A DNA stretch of 64,000 bases, taken from positions 2,560,501 to 2,624,500 of the forward strand of contig NZ_AP028156.1 of NCBI RefSeq assembly GCF_033096465.1, in the 5' to 3' direction. Source of the DNA: Blautia luti (GTDB taxonomy: Bacteria; Bacillota; Clostridia; Lachnospirales; Lachnospiraceae). The position numbers were made by a program, and so were the translations under genes. Shown here in pieces: positions 27,184 through 35,291 of this stretch. Under the pieces are notes generated by a model that had not been told where the DNA came from, did no database searches, and was given only the letters and a program-made list of their open reading frames with translations. Each line of letters begins with the position of its first letter. Position 1 is the stretch's first letter.

Positions 27184-27435
27184 TTATATATAGACCTCTT
27201 TGCCGACCATATTTTTCAAGAAATCTTCCTGCGCTTTCTTGGACACATAATACTCTTTTCCGATCTTGTTTCCGTAACCCATCTGGAACATCAGCTTCAA
27301 AATCCGAAGTGCTTTATCACTCTCACAATGGTAGACATCCATAATTTCTTTCTTGCCGAGCATCTTAGGACACTGAGCCTTAAGTGACTTAACACAGGAC
27401 TCTATTATCGCATCCTTGTCAATGCACACCGCCAT
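27184..27435 (-). CDS. Small winged-helix-like (excisionase-like) protein
   Basis: An 83-residue protein. The core KKEIMDVYHCESDKALRILKLM reads as helix-turn-helix and is followed by GNKIGKEYYVSKKAQEDFL, which looks like the wing of an excisionase/MerR-like fold. Such proteins are common in integrative elements of gut Firmicutes. The N-terminus (VCIDKDAIIESCVKSLKAQC) is not typical. The ribosome site is weak. It is the left-most gene of a decayed region that also contains an integrase scrap; whether it belongs to that element is inference. Confidence 0.5.
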   Translation of the reverse strand: MAVCIDKDAIIESCVKSLKAQCPKMLGKKEIMDVYHCESDKALRILKLMFQMGYGNKIGKEYYVSKKAQEDFLKNMVGKEVYI

Positions 27436-27579
27436 CAGCTGTCTTTAGTCAGTGTAGCATAGTTCTGTCCATTATTCAATCCAGATATTGACTACTCTGT
27501 CTTTTGACTATTAGATTTGTTACTGTTCAGAGGCATACATAAGTCGTTGTAAAAAATGAAGAAATTTATTTTTTTATTT

Positions 27580-27739
27580 TGTGGATAATCATTTTCGGCA
27601 GAAAAAACTGTGTTTGTAGTTTTTTTCTGCCGTTCTTTTTCAGGAAAGTTATGCACCGGATTTAGTTTCTACAGCTTATCCCTAAAGTTTTGAGGCTTAT
27701 ATTAATGCTTTTTTATTTTAAAGTAATTACTTATCCACA
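27580..27739. promoter_or_regulatory. Cluster of DnaA boxes in an AT-rich gap
   Basis: TTATCCACA, the consensus DnaA box, occurs at 27731-27739 (plus) and 27580-27588 (minus), with a partial copy TTATCCCTA at 27676. The gap 27436-27815 has no gene and contains T-rich runs near 27568. I noticed no other exact copy elsewhere in the window. This could be a replication-origin remnant of a mobile element or a DnaA-titrating site. Confidence 0.4.
27596..27639 (+). terminator. Strong hairpin with T-tract
   Basis: CGGCAGAAAAAACT pairs with AGTTTTTTTCTGCCG (one bulge), followed by TTCTTTTTC. No gene upstream on the plus strand clearly needs it; it may mark the end of a lost gene or an RNA. Confidence 0.6.
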
Positions 27740-27814
27740 GTCAGATTGACGAAAAGACGTTTTCCAGTAGTTCGCTTTTTTCCTGTGTTTCTATTATACT
27801 TTTTCTCAAATTAA

Positions 27815-28247
27815 ATAATGAATATCTGCGCCAGAATCAGCAGTTTCGTGTGGCACTGGAAAGAGAATCAGCAATTCTTGCAGCGAGGAAGTGCACACCG
27901 CTGAACGCAGCAGAATTATAGATGATTCTTGCACGGTGGACGCCGCAGAAGATGAAAAGATACGGGGGAAACTGGATTGCGAACTTCACCAGAAGATTGC
28001 AAAGATCGCAGATAACCCGATGATTTACAGTGTCCTTGCGGCAGCGGATCAGCTTACGGAGAATATTGTTTCCGGGACGAGAGACTACATTATGAAAAAG
28101 AATAATTCTGCCAGAGAGGTTGATGAACAGCATCATCGGCTTGTTGAGGCAATCATCAACGGAGATGCAGAACAGGCGAAACGATGTATGTCCGAACATA
28201 TGGATACGATTGAACGTTATATGGAAGAAATGCCAAAAAAATCCTAA
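27815..28247 (+). pseudogene. Frameshifted, truncated GntR/FadR-type regulator (FCD domain only)
   Basis: Two frames give one FCD effector domain. The first (about 27815-27910) reads FRVALERESAILAARKC, the start of the FCD fold, then hits a stop. The second (from about 27891 to the stop at 28247) reads KLDCELHQKIAKIADNPMIY and DEQHHRLVEAIINGDAEQA, the metal/ligand-binding part. The N-terminal winged helix is absent upstream, so the protein could not bind DNA. A single indel near 27885 would join the frames. It directly precedes the malate operon and its operators, and was probably its regulator. Confidence 0.75.
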
Positions 28248-28289
28248 GAAATTTTGGACATTTTTACAGAGTTAATTGATATGCCTCTA

Positions 28290-28342
28290 TTGCGTTTTGG
28301 TAATACCAGTGGTATAATTAAAACGCAAATTGGTAATACCAA
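28290..28342 (+). promoter_or_regulatory. Malate operon promoter with two GntR-type operators
   Basis: Promoter TTGCGT (28290-28295), 17 bases, TATAAT (28313-28318) with TGG extension. TGGTAATACCA, the dyad form bound by FCD-type GntR regulators, occurs at 28298-28308 inside the spacer and again at 28331-28341, 33 bases apart (three turns). A half copy (ACAATACCAG) lies near 28355. Repression by a regulator of the decayed type is the obvious reading. Confidence 0.75.
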
Positions 28343-28380
28343 TAAACAAAACTGACAATACCAGAAAGAGGTGCGAAACA

Positions 28381-29511
28381 ATGGGATATGTGAAATGGTC
28401 ATATGAGACACTGAATCATTTTTGCGGAGACGTATTCAAGGCGTTTGGATTTACAGAGGAAGAAAGCAATCAGATCAAGGATGTGCTTCTTACGGCTGAC
28501 CTTTATGGAATAGAAAGTCATGGTATGCAGAGAATGGTGCGTTATCATAAGGGAATCGAAAAGGGAACGATCCATCCGCAGGCAAAGCCTGAAGTTGTAT
28601 TTGAAACACCGATATCTGCAGTGATTGATGGTCATAATGGAATGGGACAGCTTATTTCCGTTTACGCAATGAAAAAAGCCATCGAAAAAGCCAAAAAAAC
28701 CGGAGTTGGAATTGTAACCGTCCGTGAGTCCAATCATTTCGGTATTGCCGGATATTATGCAAAGATGGCGTGCGCTGAAGGACTTCTGGGAATGGCTTGC
28801 ACCAATTCAGAGGCTATTATGGTCCCTACGTTTGGCAAAAAAGCCATGCTTGGATCAAACCCAATCGCAGTAGCTATGCCGGCAGACCCGTATCCGTTTT
28901 TCTTTGACTGTTCTACCACAGTAGTTACAAGAGGAAAACTAGAAATGTACAACAAAATGGAGAAACCGCTTCCTGATGGATGGGCGTTGGACAAAGATGG
29001 TCATGCAAGCACAGATGCACCGGATGTCCTTGCCAATATTGTTGCAAAGAAGGGGGGCGGAATCATGCCTCTTGGTGGAAATGAAGAAGTTACAGGAAGC
29101 CACAAGGGATATGGATATGGTATGTTATGTGAACTGTTCAGTTCCATTCTTTCCATGGGTGTTACTTCGGATCATTGCTGCACATTCCCGGATAAAACAG
29201 GAATCTGTCATGGATTTATGGCAATCGATCCGGCTGCATTTGGTGATCCTCAGGCAATCCGCAGACATTTTTCAGAATACCTGGAAGCTTTGAGAGAAAG
29301 TCCGAAGGCAGAAGGCAAAGAACGTATTTATACACATGGTGAAAAAGAAGTTTTAGCAGAAAAAGAAAGAAGAAAGCATGGATTACCTGTAAACGATAAT
29401 ACGATGGTCGAACTTGCTAATCTGTGTGGATATCTCAAACTTGACTTTGATAAATATTTTGACGGATATGAGCTTCCAAAAGACAGCAAATTCTTTACAG
29501 GAAATTATTAA
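28381..29511 (+). CDS. Ldh_2-family malate/L-lactate/ureidoglycolate dehydrogenase
   Basis: A 376-residue member of the MDH/LDH-2 family, which is unrelated to classical Rossmann malate dehydrogenases and reduces or oxidises 2-hydroxyacids with NAD(P). Family parts visible: ADLYGIESHGMQRMVRY (~40), VTVRESNHFGIAGYYA (~117) with the catalytic His, and GSNPIAVAMP (~160). ATG 28381 follows AGAGGTGCGAAACA; an ORF extension to 28330 would overlap the operators. Next to a malic enzyme, malate is the likely substrate. It starts the operon under the GntR-type operators. Confidence 0.85.
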   Translation: MGYVKWSYETLNHFCGDVFKAFGFTEEESNQIKDVLLTADLYGIESHGMQRMVRYHKGIEKGTIHPQAKPEVVFETPISAVIDGHNGMGQLISVYAMKKAIEKAKKTGVGIVTVRESNHFGIAGYYAKMACAEGLLGMACTNSEAIMVPTFGKKAMLGSNPIAVAMPADPYPFFFDCSTTVVTRGKLEMYNKMEKPLPDGWALDKDGHASTDAPDVLANIVAKKGGGIMPLGGNEEVTGSHKGYGYGMLCELFSSILSMGVTSDHCCTFPDKTGICHGFMAIDPAAFGDPQAIRRHFSEYLEALRESPKAEGKERIYTHGEKEVLAEKERRKHGLPVNDNTMVELANLCGYLKLDFDKYFDGYELPKDSKFFTGNY

Positions 29512-29601
29512 TAGATTAGAAGGCAACTGTTCACAGTAACAATAGAGGCAACCAAATCATACGGCTTCACAAAATTTAAGATACCAGGGAGGACAATAGA
29601 A

Positions 29602-30792
29602 ATGGATTATGCAAAAGAATCTTTAAGACTGCATGGAGAATGGAAAGGTAAGATTGAAGTTGTAACAAGAGTACCTGTAGAAAATAAGGATGATCTGTCA
29701 CTTGCTTATACACCTGGAGTTGCACAGCCTTGTCTGGAAATCCAGAAGGATGTAAACAAATCCTACGAACTCACAAGAAGATGGAACATGTGTCTGGTAG
29801 TTACAGACGGTTCTGCTGTTCTTGGACTTGGAAACATTGGACCGGAAGCCGGAATGCCGGTTATGGAAGGTAAATGTGTCCTTTTCAAGGCATTTGGTGA
29901 TGTAGATGCATTTCCACTCTGCATTAAAAGCAACGATGTGGACGAAATTGTAAATACAATCTATATGATCTCCGGTTCCTTTGGTGGAGTAAACCTGGAA
30001 GATATTTCCGCACCGAGATGTTTCGAAATTGAAAAGAAACTGAAAGAAAAATGTGATATTCCGATCTTCCATGATGACCAGCATGGTACTGCGATCATCA
30101 CACTGGCAGGTCTTACCAATGCACTTAAAGTTGTTGGCAAAAAGAAAGAGGATGTCCATGTTGTAATGAACGGAGCAGGAGCAGCAGCAATCTCTATCGC
30201 TCGTCTGCTTCTCACAGCCGGATTTAAGAATATCACACTCTGTGACAGAAAGGGTGCGATCTTTGAGGGACGTCCGGAAGGAATGAATCCAATCAAAGAT
30301 GAAATGAGCAAGGTGACCAATCTGGATAAGAAAGCAGGTTCTCTGGCAGATATGCTGGTCGGCGCAGATGTATTTATCGGTGTTTCCGCACCGGGTGCCG
30401 TTACAACAGAGATGGTTAAGACCATGAATAAGGATGCAATTGTTTTTGCATGTGCAAACCCGACTCCGGAGATATTCCCGGATGACGCAAAGGCAGGCGG
30501 AGCAAAAGTTGTTTCCACAGGAAGAAGTGATTTCCCGAACCAGATCAACAACGTACTTGCTTTTCCGGGAATTTTTCGTGGCGCATTTGATGTGAGAGCA
30601 AAAGAGATCAATGATGAAATGAAACTGGCAGCGTCTGAAGCACTTGCAAATCTGATCACAGATGAGGAACTTTCTCCGGAATATATCATTCCGAAGGCAT
30701 TCGATAAGAGAGTAGGACCGGCGGTAGCCAAAGCGGTTGCGGAGGCAGCAAATAGAACCGGCGTAGCCCGTATTAAAAAAAATACAATTTAA
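29602..30792 (+). CDS. Malic enzyme, short bacterial form
   Basis: A 396-residue enzyme decarboxylating malate to pyruvate with NAD(P). Visible: LAYTPGVAQPC (~31, catalytic Tyr), VTDGSAVLGLGNIGPEAG (~68), FHDDQHGTA (~155; metal Asp pair), Rossmann NGAGAAAISIARLLL (~188) and NPTPEIFPDDA (~288). It follows the Ldh_2 gene by 90 bases in the same direction with its own GGGAGG, so both form a malate-use operon. Confidence 0.95.
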   Translation: MDYAKESLRLHGEWKGKIEVVTRVPVENKDDLSLAYTPGVAQPCLEIQKDVNKSYELTRRWNMCLVVTDGSAVLGLGNIGPEAGMPVMEGKCVLFKAFGDVDAFPLCIKSNDVDEIVNTIYMISGSFGGVNLEDISAPRCFEIEKKLKEKCDIPIFHDDQHGTAIITLAGLTNALKVVGKKKEDVHVVMNGAGAAAISIARLLLTAGFKNITLCDRKGAIFEGRPEGMNPIKDEMSKVTNLDKKAGSLADMLVGADVFIGVSAPGAVTTEMVKTMNKDAIVFACANPTPEIFPDDAKAGGAKVVSTGRSDFPNQINNVLAFPGIFRGAFDVRAKEINDEMKLAASEALANLITDEELSPEYIIPKAFDKRVGPAVAKAVAEAANRTGVARIKKNTI

Positions 30793-30807
30793 TCAAGTAA
30801 GATAGAT

Positions 30808-30904
30808 AATTTTCCCCGGCATAACTTATTATAGAGATAGCAAGGACGTGTGACAACAATAGATTTTACTTCAAGGAAACGTCCGCAGTATGCCGGGGAT
30901 TTTC
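30808..30904. other. Long nested inverted repeat after malic enzyme
   Basis: Outer arms AATTTTCCCCGGCATA (30808-30823) and TATGCCGGGGATTTT (30889-30903); inner pair GGACGT (30844) / ACGTCC (30879). The T-run after the right arm makes it a possible terminator with an unusually large, structured loop; a small RNA is an alternative. From 30905 to 31088 I see nothing recognisable. Confidence 0.55.
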
Positions 30905-31088
30905 TTATAATTTTTCACGAACGAATAGAGATTTATAGCTGGCAATAAAACAAAAGTTACATCGAATGAAAACTGGAATAGGAAATACTTTCTAAAATCG
31001 TGGACAATGTCAGAAATAGCTATTAAAATTTTATAGAAAAAACTTTGATACGGTAAAATAATGATCATAAGCCGTTGGACAGGACGGG

Positions 31089-31226
31089 ATGTTGAGTACC
31101 GACGGCTCTATAGTGATGATTTTATCGTTGGCATTAGGTGCATTGCCAGGAAACATTATTGATCTGGATACACAATTTGAACGCTTTGGCGAGTGGCTTA
31201 AGCATAAGACAGGCAGTGACGGTCTA
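31089..31226 (+). pseudogene. Fragment of a DUF554 (YdfK-type) membrane protein gene
   Basis: The frame reads STDGSIVMILSLALGALPGN then IIDLDTQFERFGEWLKHKTG, matching the early part of DUF554 proteins (second membrane segment and the loop with the conserved GEWL). The preceding first helix and the following ~170 residues are missing; the frame runs into IS200-like sequence. Family assignment is from memory. Confidence 0.5.
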
Positions 31227-31235
31227 ATATATTAT

Positions 31236-31365
31236 AGAACTTGCATGTGTTACATCAACTACCATATGGTATGGTCGGTGAAATACCGGTGGAATATAAA
31301 ACCCAGAAATTGAGGAATAACTAAAGAAACTGGTGCAGCAGATTGCTGGAGGATAAGGGATTTAC
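31236..31365 (+). pseudogene. IS200/IS605 TnpA transposase fragment
   Basis: MCYINYHMVWSVKYR is the N-terminal strand of IS200-type Y1 transposases (YHxVWxxKYR). After a frame change the sequence reads PEIEE-stop-LKKLVQQIA and then EDKGFTS, the next helix of the same protein with an in-frame stop and two frame changes. The catalytic HUH motif and Tyr are lost. Confidence 0.65.
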
Positions 31366-31644
31366 CTCTGTCTCAATATATTCAGACATATATTCGCCAA
31401 AGTTCTTGGCTTTATTAATCTTTGTATCTCTGTCTCTCTCAATTTCCTTCTCCCAGACGGCAAGATCCAGCTTTGCTTTTTCACGGGCAGCCTTTTCTGT
31501 TTCTCACACTCGTTTAATTCTTTTAGGTTTCCCGGTCTTTGGATTAATGTATTTGCTTTGTACTACACATTCATATTTTCCGCTTGGCAGTTTTCTTACA
31601 TTGCCCTCGCCATTTTCTTTTCTACCCTCATAGTTCTTCGCCAT
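31366..31644 (-). pseudogene. Tyrosine integrase N-terminal fragment
   Basis: From ATG 31644 (good site GGAAGGAAGTAA) the minus strand reads GNVRKLPSGKYECVVQSKYI, then KTGKPKRIKRV, a TGA stop at 31504-31506, and then in the same frame KAAREKAKLDLAVWEKEIE and KNFGEYMSEYIETE. This is the arm-binding plus core-binding start of an ICE/phage integrase. It ends abruptly at the IS200 scrap; the catalytic domain is absent. Confidence 0.75.
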
Positions 31645-31667
31645 TTACTTCCTTCCCTGTAGCAATT

Positions 31668-31724
31668 ATCACTTTTTTGAATGATAGTGATTTTTCCTTC
31701 CAAAAGTGATACCAAAAGGTGATA
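31668..31724. repeat. Three 10-bp repeats upstream of the integrase fragment
   Basis: TATCACTTTT (31668), AAAAGTGATA (31702) and AAAGGTGATA (31715), one inverted and two direct. They could be arm-type integrase sites or an operator from the lost element. Confidence 0.4.
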
Positions 31725-31737
31725 GTAGGTAAATTAT

Positions 31738-31803
31738 AAAACGCCCCTATCCACAATTCAATTGGTAATATTTACCAATCATCCTTGTGTTTAGGGGCGT
31801 TTA
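31738..31803. terminator. Terminator after tpiA with inner hairpin
   Basis: AAACGCCCCTA pairs with TAGGGGCGTTT; the loop contains ATTGGTAA-TAT-TTACCAAT. It ends tpiA transcripts and marks the border of the decayed region. Confidence 0.75.
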
Positions 31804-31850
31804 ATTACTTCTCGCTTGGACACATTAGCCAAAAAATAGCTATTATTTTA

Positions 31851-32600
31851 TTATTTGTAGTTAACGATCTTTCCGAAATCAGCTTTCAGAGAAGCGCCAC
31901 CTACAAGTCCGCCGTCGATATCGTTCTGAACGAATAAGTCAGGTGCTGTTGCAGGATTTACAGATCCGCCGTACTGGATGCGAATTGCTTCTGCTGTTGC
32001 TTCATCATAGATTTCAGCGATGCATGCACGAATACCAGCGCATACTTCCTGAGCCTGCTCAGTTGTAGCTGTTTTACCTGTTCCGATTGCCCAGATTGGC
32101 TCGTAAGCGATAACTGCTGTCTTAGCCTGATCTGCTGTAACACCCTGGAATCCCACTTTAACCTGCTGACGGATGAAATCCATTGTTACGCCCTGCTCTC
32201 TCTGAGTAAGAGTTTCGCCGCAGCACATGATTGGTGTGATTCCATGTTCGAAAGCTTTGAGGATCTTCTTGTTAACGTCTTCGTTTGTTTCTCCGAAGTA
32301 TTCTCTTCTTTCGGAATGTCCGAGAACAACATATTTAACGCCAGCATCTACGAGCATTGCAGGGGAGATTTCTCCTGTGTATGCACCTTTCTCTTCGAAG
32401 TACATGTTCTCAGCGCCAACCTGAATGTTTGTTCCTTTAGCAGCTTCTACTACCGGGATAATGTCGATTGCAGGTACGCAGAATACTACGTCTACTTCGT
32501 CATTAACTACTAATGGTTTTAATGTTTCTACTAATTTAACGGCTTCGCTTGGTGTCATGTTCATTTTCCAGTTACCAGCGATAATTTTCTTTCTTGCCAT
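31851..32600 (-). CDS. tpiA: Triosephosphate isomerase
   Basis: A 249-residue TIM barrel that interconverts DHAP and glyceraldehyde-3-phosphate. NWKMN (Lys12 area), [11 protein letters not shown] (catalytic His near 95), [15 protein letters not shown] (catalytic Glu near 167) and GGSVNP are present. Third gene of gap-pgk-tpiA on the minus strand, 43 bases after pgk, with AAGGAGATAAATTATC before ATG. Confidence 0.97.
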   Translation of the reverse strand: MARKKIIAGNWKMNMTPSEAVKLVETLKPLVVNDEVDVVFCVPAIDIIPVVEAAKGTNIQVGAENMYFEEKGAYTGEISPAMLVDAGVKYVVLGHSERREYFGETNEDVNKKILKAFEHGITPIMCCGETLTQREQGVTMDFIRQQVKVGFQGVTADQAKTAVIAYEPIWAIGTGKTATTEQAQEVCAGIRACIAEIYDEATAEAIRIQYGGSVNPATAPDLFVQNDIDGGLVGGASLKADFGKIVNYK

Positions 32601-32643
32601 GATAATTTATCTCCTTAGTGTCCCTGTGGGACGTATTCTTTTC

Positions 32644-33837
32644 TTACTTATCGTTTGCTGCTGCAACGCCCGGGAGTTCTTTTCCCTCCAGGAATTCAAG
32701 AGATGCACCGCCACCTGTGGAGATGTGTGTCATCTTGTCGCCATAGCCAAGGATGTTAACTGCTGCTGCAGAATCACCACCACCGATGATTGTTGTAGCA
32801 TCTGTGTCAGCAAGTGCTTTGGCAACAGCTTCTGTACCATGAGCGAAATTCGGCATTTCGAAGCAGCCCATCGGTCCATTCCATACAACTGTCTTAGCAT
32901 CTTTTACAGCGTCAGCGAAAAGTTTCTCTGTTTCCGGTCCGATATCCATTCCTTCCCAGCCATCCGGGATCTCACCACGTTTCACAACCTGAATGTTGCA
33001 ATCGTTAGAGAAGTCATCACCGATTCTGTTATCTACAGGAAGAAGAAGTTTCACGCCTTTTTCTTCAGCTTTCTTCATCATGTCTAATGCATACTGAAGA
33101 TAATCATCTTCGCAAAGAGATTTACCGATATGTCCACCCATAGCTTTGGAGAATGTGTAAGACATACCACCACCAATGATAAGAGTATCTACTTTATCAA
33201 GAAGGTTATTGATTACAGAAATCTTACTGGAAACCTTAGCTCCGCCAAGGATTGCAACAAATGGTCTTTCAGGATTGTTAACTGCATTTCCAAGGAAATC
33301 GATTTCCTTCTGCATTAAGTAACCAACAACTGCTGTATCAACATATTTAGTTACGCCAACGTTAGAGCAATGTGCTCTGTGTGCTGTACCAAATGCGTCA
33401 TTTACGAATACATCGCAAAGAGAAGCAAGTTCTTTGCTGAATTCGTCTCCGTTCTTTGTCTCTTCTGCACGATAACGTGTGTTCTCAAGTAAGATAACAT
33501 CTCCGTCTTTCATCTCAGCTACTGCTGCTTTTGCATTTGGTCCTACTACTTCAGGATCTGCTGCAAATTTAACTTCCTGTCCTAATAACTCGGAAAGACG
33601 TTTGGCAACCGGCGCAAGAGATAATTCCGGTTTCGGTTCTCCCTTCGGTTTTCCAAGATGAGAACAAAGAATAACTTTTCCACCATCAGCGATCAGCTTC
33701 TTAATTGTAGGAAGAGCTGCAACCAGACGGTTCTCATCTGTAATTTTTCCATCCTGAAGCGGAACATTGAAGTCACATCTTACAAGAACTTTTTTACCCT
33801 TTACGTTGATATCATCAACAGATTTTTTATTCAGCAT
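32644..33837 (-). CDS. pgk: Phosphoglycerate kinase
   Basis: A 397-residue kinase with [18 protein letters not shown] near the N-terminus, HLGKPKGEP, the nucleotide region GGGMSYTF and the C-terminal [10 protein letters not shown] and STGGGASLE motifs. It makes ATP from 1,3-bisphosphoglycerate. Directly upstream of tpiA; the 186-base gap to gap contains a hairpin. Confidence 0.97.
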   Translation of the reverse strand: MLNKKSVDDINVKGKKVLVRCDFNVPLQDGKITDENRLVAALPTIKKLIADGGKVILCSHLGKPKGEPKPELSLAPVAKRLSELLGQEVKFAADPEVVGPNAKAAVAEMKDGDVILLENTRYRAEETKNGDEFSKELASLCDVFVNDAFGTAHRAHCSNVGVTKYVDTAVVGYLMQKEIDFLGNAVNNPERPFVAILGGAKVSSKISVINNLLDKVDTLIIGGGMSYTFSKAMGGHIGKSLCEDDYLQYALDMMKKAEEKGVKLLLPVDNRIGDDFSNDCNIQVVKRGEIPDGWEGMDIGPETEKLFADAVKDAKTVVWNGPMGCFEMPNFAHGTEAVAKALADTDATTIIGGGDSAAAVNILGYGDKMTHISTGGGASLEFLEGKELPGVAAANDK

Positions 33838-33963
33838 TTGTGGTGCCTCCTTAATAATATTCTTTAACTGTTACCGCATATTTTGTAAACAGTAACATAT
33901 GATTTCCATGCATCTGCCAATTGTCGGCGGCAATATGCATACTGTTCAGACAACGCGAAAAGA

Positions 33964-33986
33964 GTCCGGCCCATTTCAGACCGGAC
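33964..33986 (-). terminator. Hairpin between gap and pgk
   Basis: GTCCGG and CCGGAC with an 11-base loop; on the minus strand TCTTTTCG follows. A partial terminator or RNA-stabilising hairpin that could set gap expression above pgk. Confidence 0.5.
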
Positions 33987-34023
33987 CCTTCGTTGGAGTC
34001 TATTCTTCTACACTTACTGAAAA

Positions 34024-35043
34024 TTAAGCGTTCAGCAGTTTACCAAAATGTTTGATTGTACGAACCATCTGGCTTGTGTAGGAGTTTTCGTTGTCATACC
34101 AGGAAACTACCTGTACTTCTGTTGTGCCATTCTCAAGTGGAAGAACCATTGTCTGAGTAGCATCGAACAGAGAACCAAATCTCATACCAACGATATCGCT
34201 GGATACGATTTCATCTTCGTTGTATCCGAAGGATTCATTAGAAGCTGCTTTCATAGCTGCGTTGATCTGTTCTTTTGTTACGTTTCCTTCAACAACTGCT
34301 GTTAAGATTGTTGTAGAACCTGTTGGGGTAGGAACACGCTGAGCAGATCCGATTAATTTGCCGTTCAGTTCCGGGATAACAAGACCGATAGCTTTAGCAG
34401 CACCTGTGCTGTTAGGAACGATGTTAACTGCAGCTGCACGGGATCTTCTTAAATCACCTTTTCTCTGTGGTCCATCAAGTGTCATCTGATCGCCTGTGTA
34501 AGCATGGATTGTGCACATGATACCAGATTTGATTGCAGCAAGGTCATTTAATGCTTTAGCCATTGGAGCTAAGCAGTTTGTTGTACAAGAAGCTGCGGAG
34601 ATGATGTGGTCTTCTTTTGTAAGAGTTTCATGGTTTACATTGTAAACGATTGTCTTAAGGTCGTTTCCAGCCGGAGCGGAAATGATAACGTGTTTAGCAC
34701 CTGCATCGATATGAGCCTGAGCTTTGTCTTTGGATGTATAGAATCCTGTACACTCAAGAACTACGTCTACACCGATTTCTCCCCATGGAAGTTCAGCAGC
34801 GTTAGCTTTTGCGTAAATTTTGATTTCTTTTCCGTCAACTGTGATGGAATCTTCTCCTGCTGTTACTGTGTCTGCAAGAGCATATTTTCCCTGTGTTGAA
34901 TCATATTTTAATAAGTGAGCAAGCATTTTAGGAGATGTTAAATCGTTGATTGCTACGATTTCAAATCCTTCTGCTCCAAACATCTGACGGAATGCAAGAC
35001 GTCCAATACGTCCAAAACCATTGATTGCAACTTTTACTGCCAT
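34024..35043 (-). CDS. gap: Glyceraldehyde-3-phosphate dehydrogenase
   Basis: A 339-residue NAD-dependent [19 protein letters not shown] at residues 7-20, catalytic Cys153 in [12 protein letters not shown], His in IHAYTGDQ and [12 protein letters not shown] at the C-terminus. First gene of the glycolytic run, with a good promoter about 80-110 bases upstream. Confidence 0.98.
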   Translation of the reverse strand: MAVKVAINGFGRIGRLAFRQMFGAEGFEIVAINDLTSPKMLAHLLKYDSTQGKYALADTVTAGEDSITVDGKEIKIYAKANAAELPWGEIGVDVVLECTGFYTSKDKAQAHIDAGAKHVIISAPAGNDLKTIVYNVNHETLTKEDHIISAASCTTNCLAPMAKALNDLAAIKSGIMCTIHAYTGDQMTLDGPQRKGDLRRSRAAAVNIVPNSTGAAKAIGLVIPELNGKLIGSAQRVPTPTGSTTILTAVVEGNVTKEQINAAMKAASNESFGYNEDEIVSSDIVGMRFGSLFDATQTMVLPLENGTTEVQVVSWYDNENSYTSQMVRTIKHFGKLLNA

Positions 35044-35120
35044 GATAAAATTCCTCCTATGAATTAAGTGGTTAATTATGGTAATCCTTTGTTTGTTAAA
35101 GAATCATCAACCTGTAATGT

Positions 35121-35149
35121 ATTGTACATAATTCCAAACAAAAATTCAA
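35121..35149 (-). promoter_or_regulatory. gap promoter
   Basis: TTGAAT, 17-base spacer, TACAAT on the minus strand (-35 at 35144-35149, -10 at 35121-35126). Confidence 0.65.
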
Positions 35150-35198
35150 GACCATTTTCTAAAAAACAGATAAAAAATACGTAAAAAAAGAAATAATG

Positions 35199-35207
35199 TG
35201 CTATACT
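35199..35207 (+). promoter_or_regulatory. Extended -10 promoter of the PHP gene
   Basis: TGCTATACT; no standard -35. It is about 85 bases before the PHP ATG. Confidence 0.5.
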
Positions 35208-35291
35208 CTATATGCAGTACAGTGCTTTTTTGTATGAGAGTACAATAAACCGTGCACTGCCTGAAATTTTCATGATCTATGGAGGTATCTT

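Noticed and set aside
30871..31068. 65-codon hydrophobic minus-strand frame
   Set aside because: AT-rich chance translation starting in the middle of the inverted repeat region; no ribosome site or homology recognised.
31089..31313. 74-codon frame as an intact small membrane gene
   Set aside because: It joins a DUF554 piece to an IS200 TnpA piece, so it is a fusion of two remnants rather than a gene.
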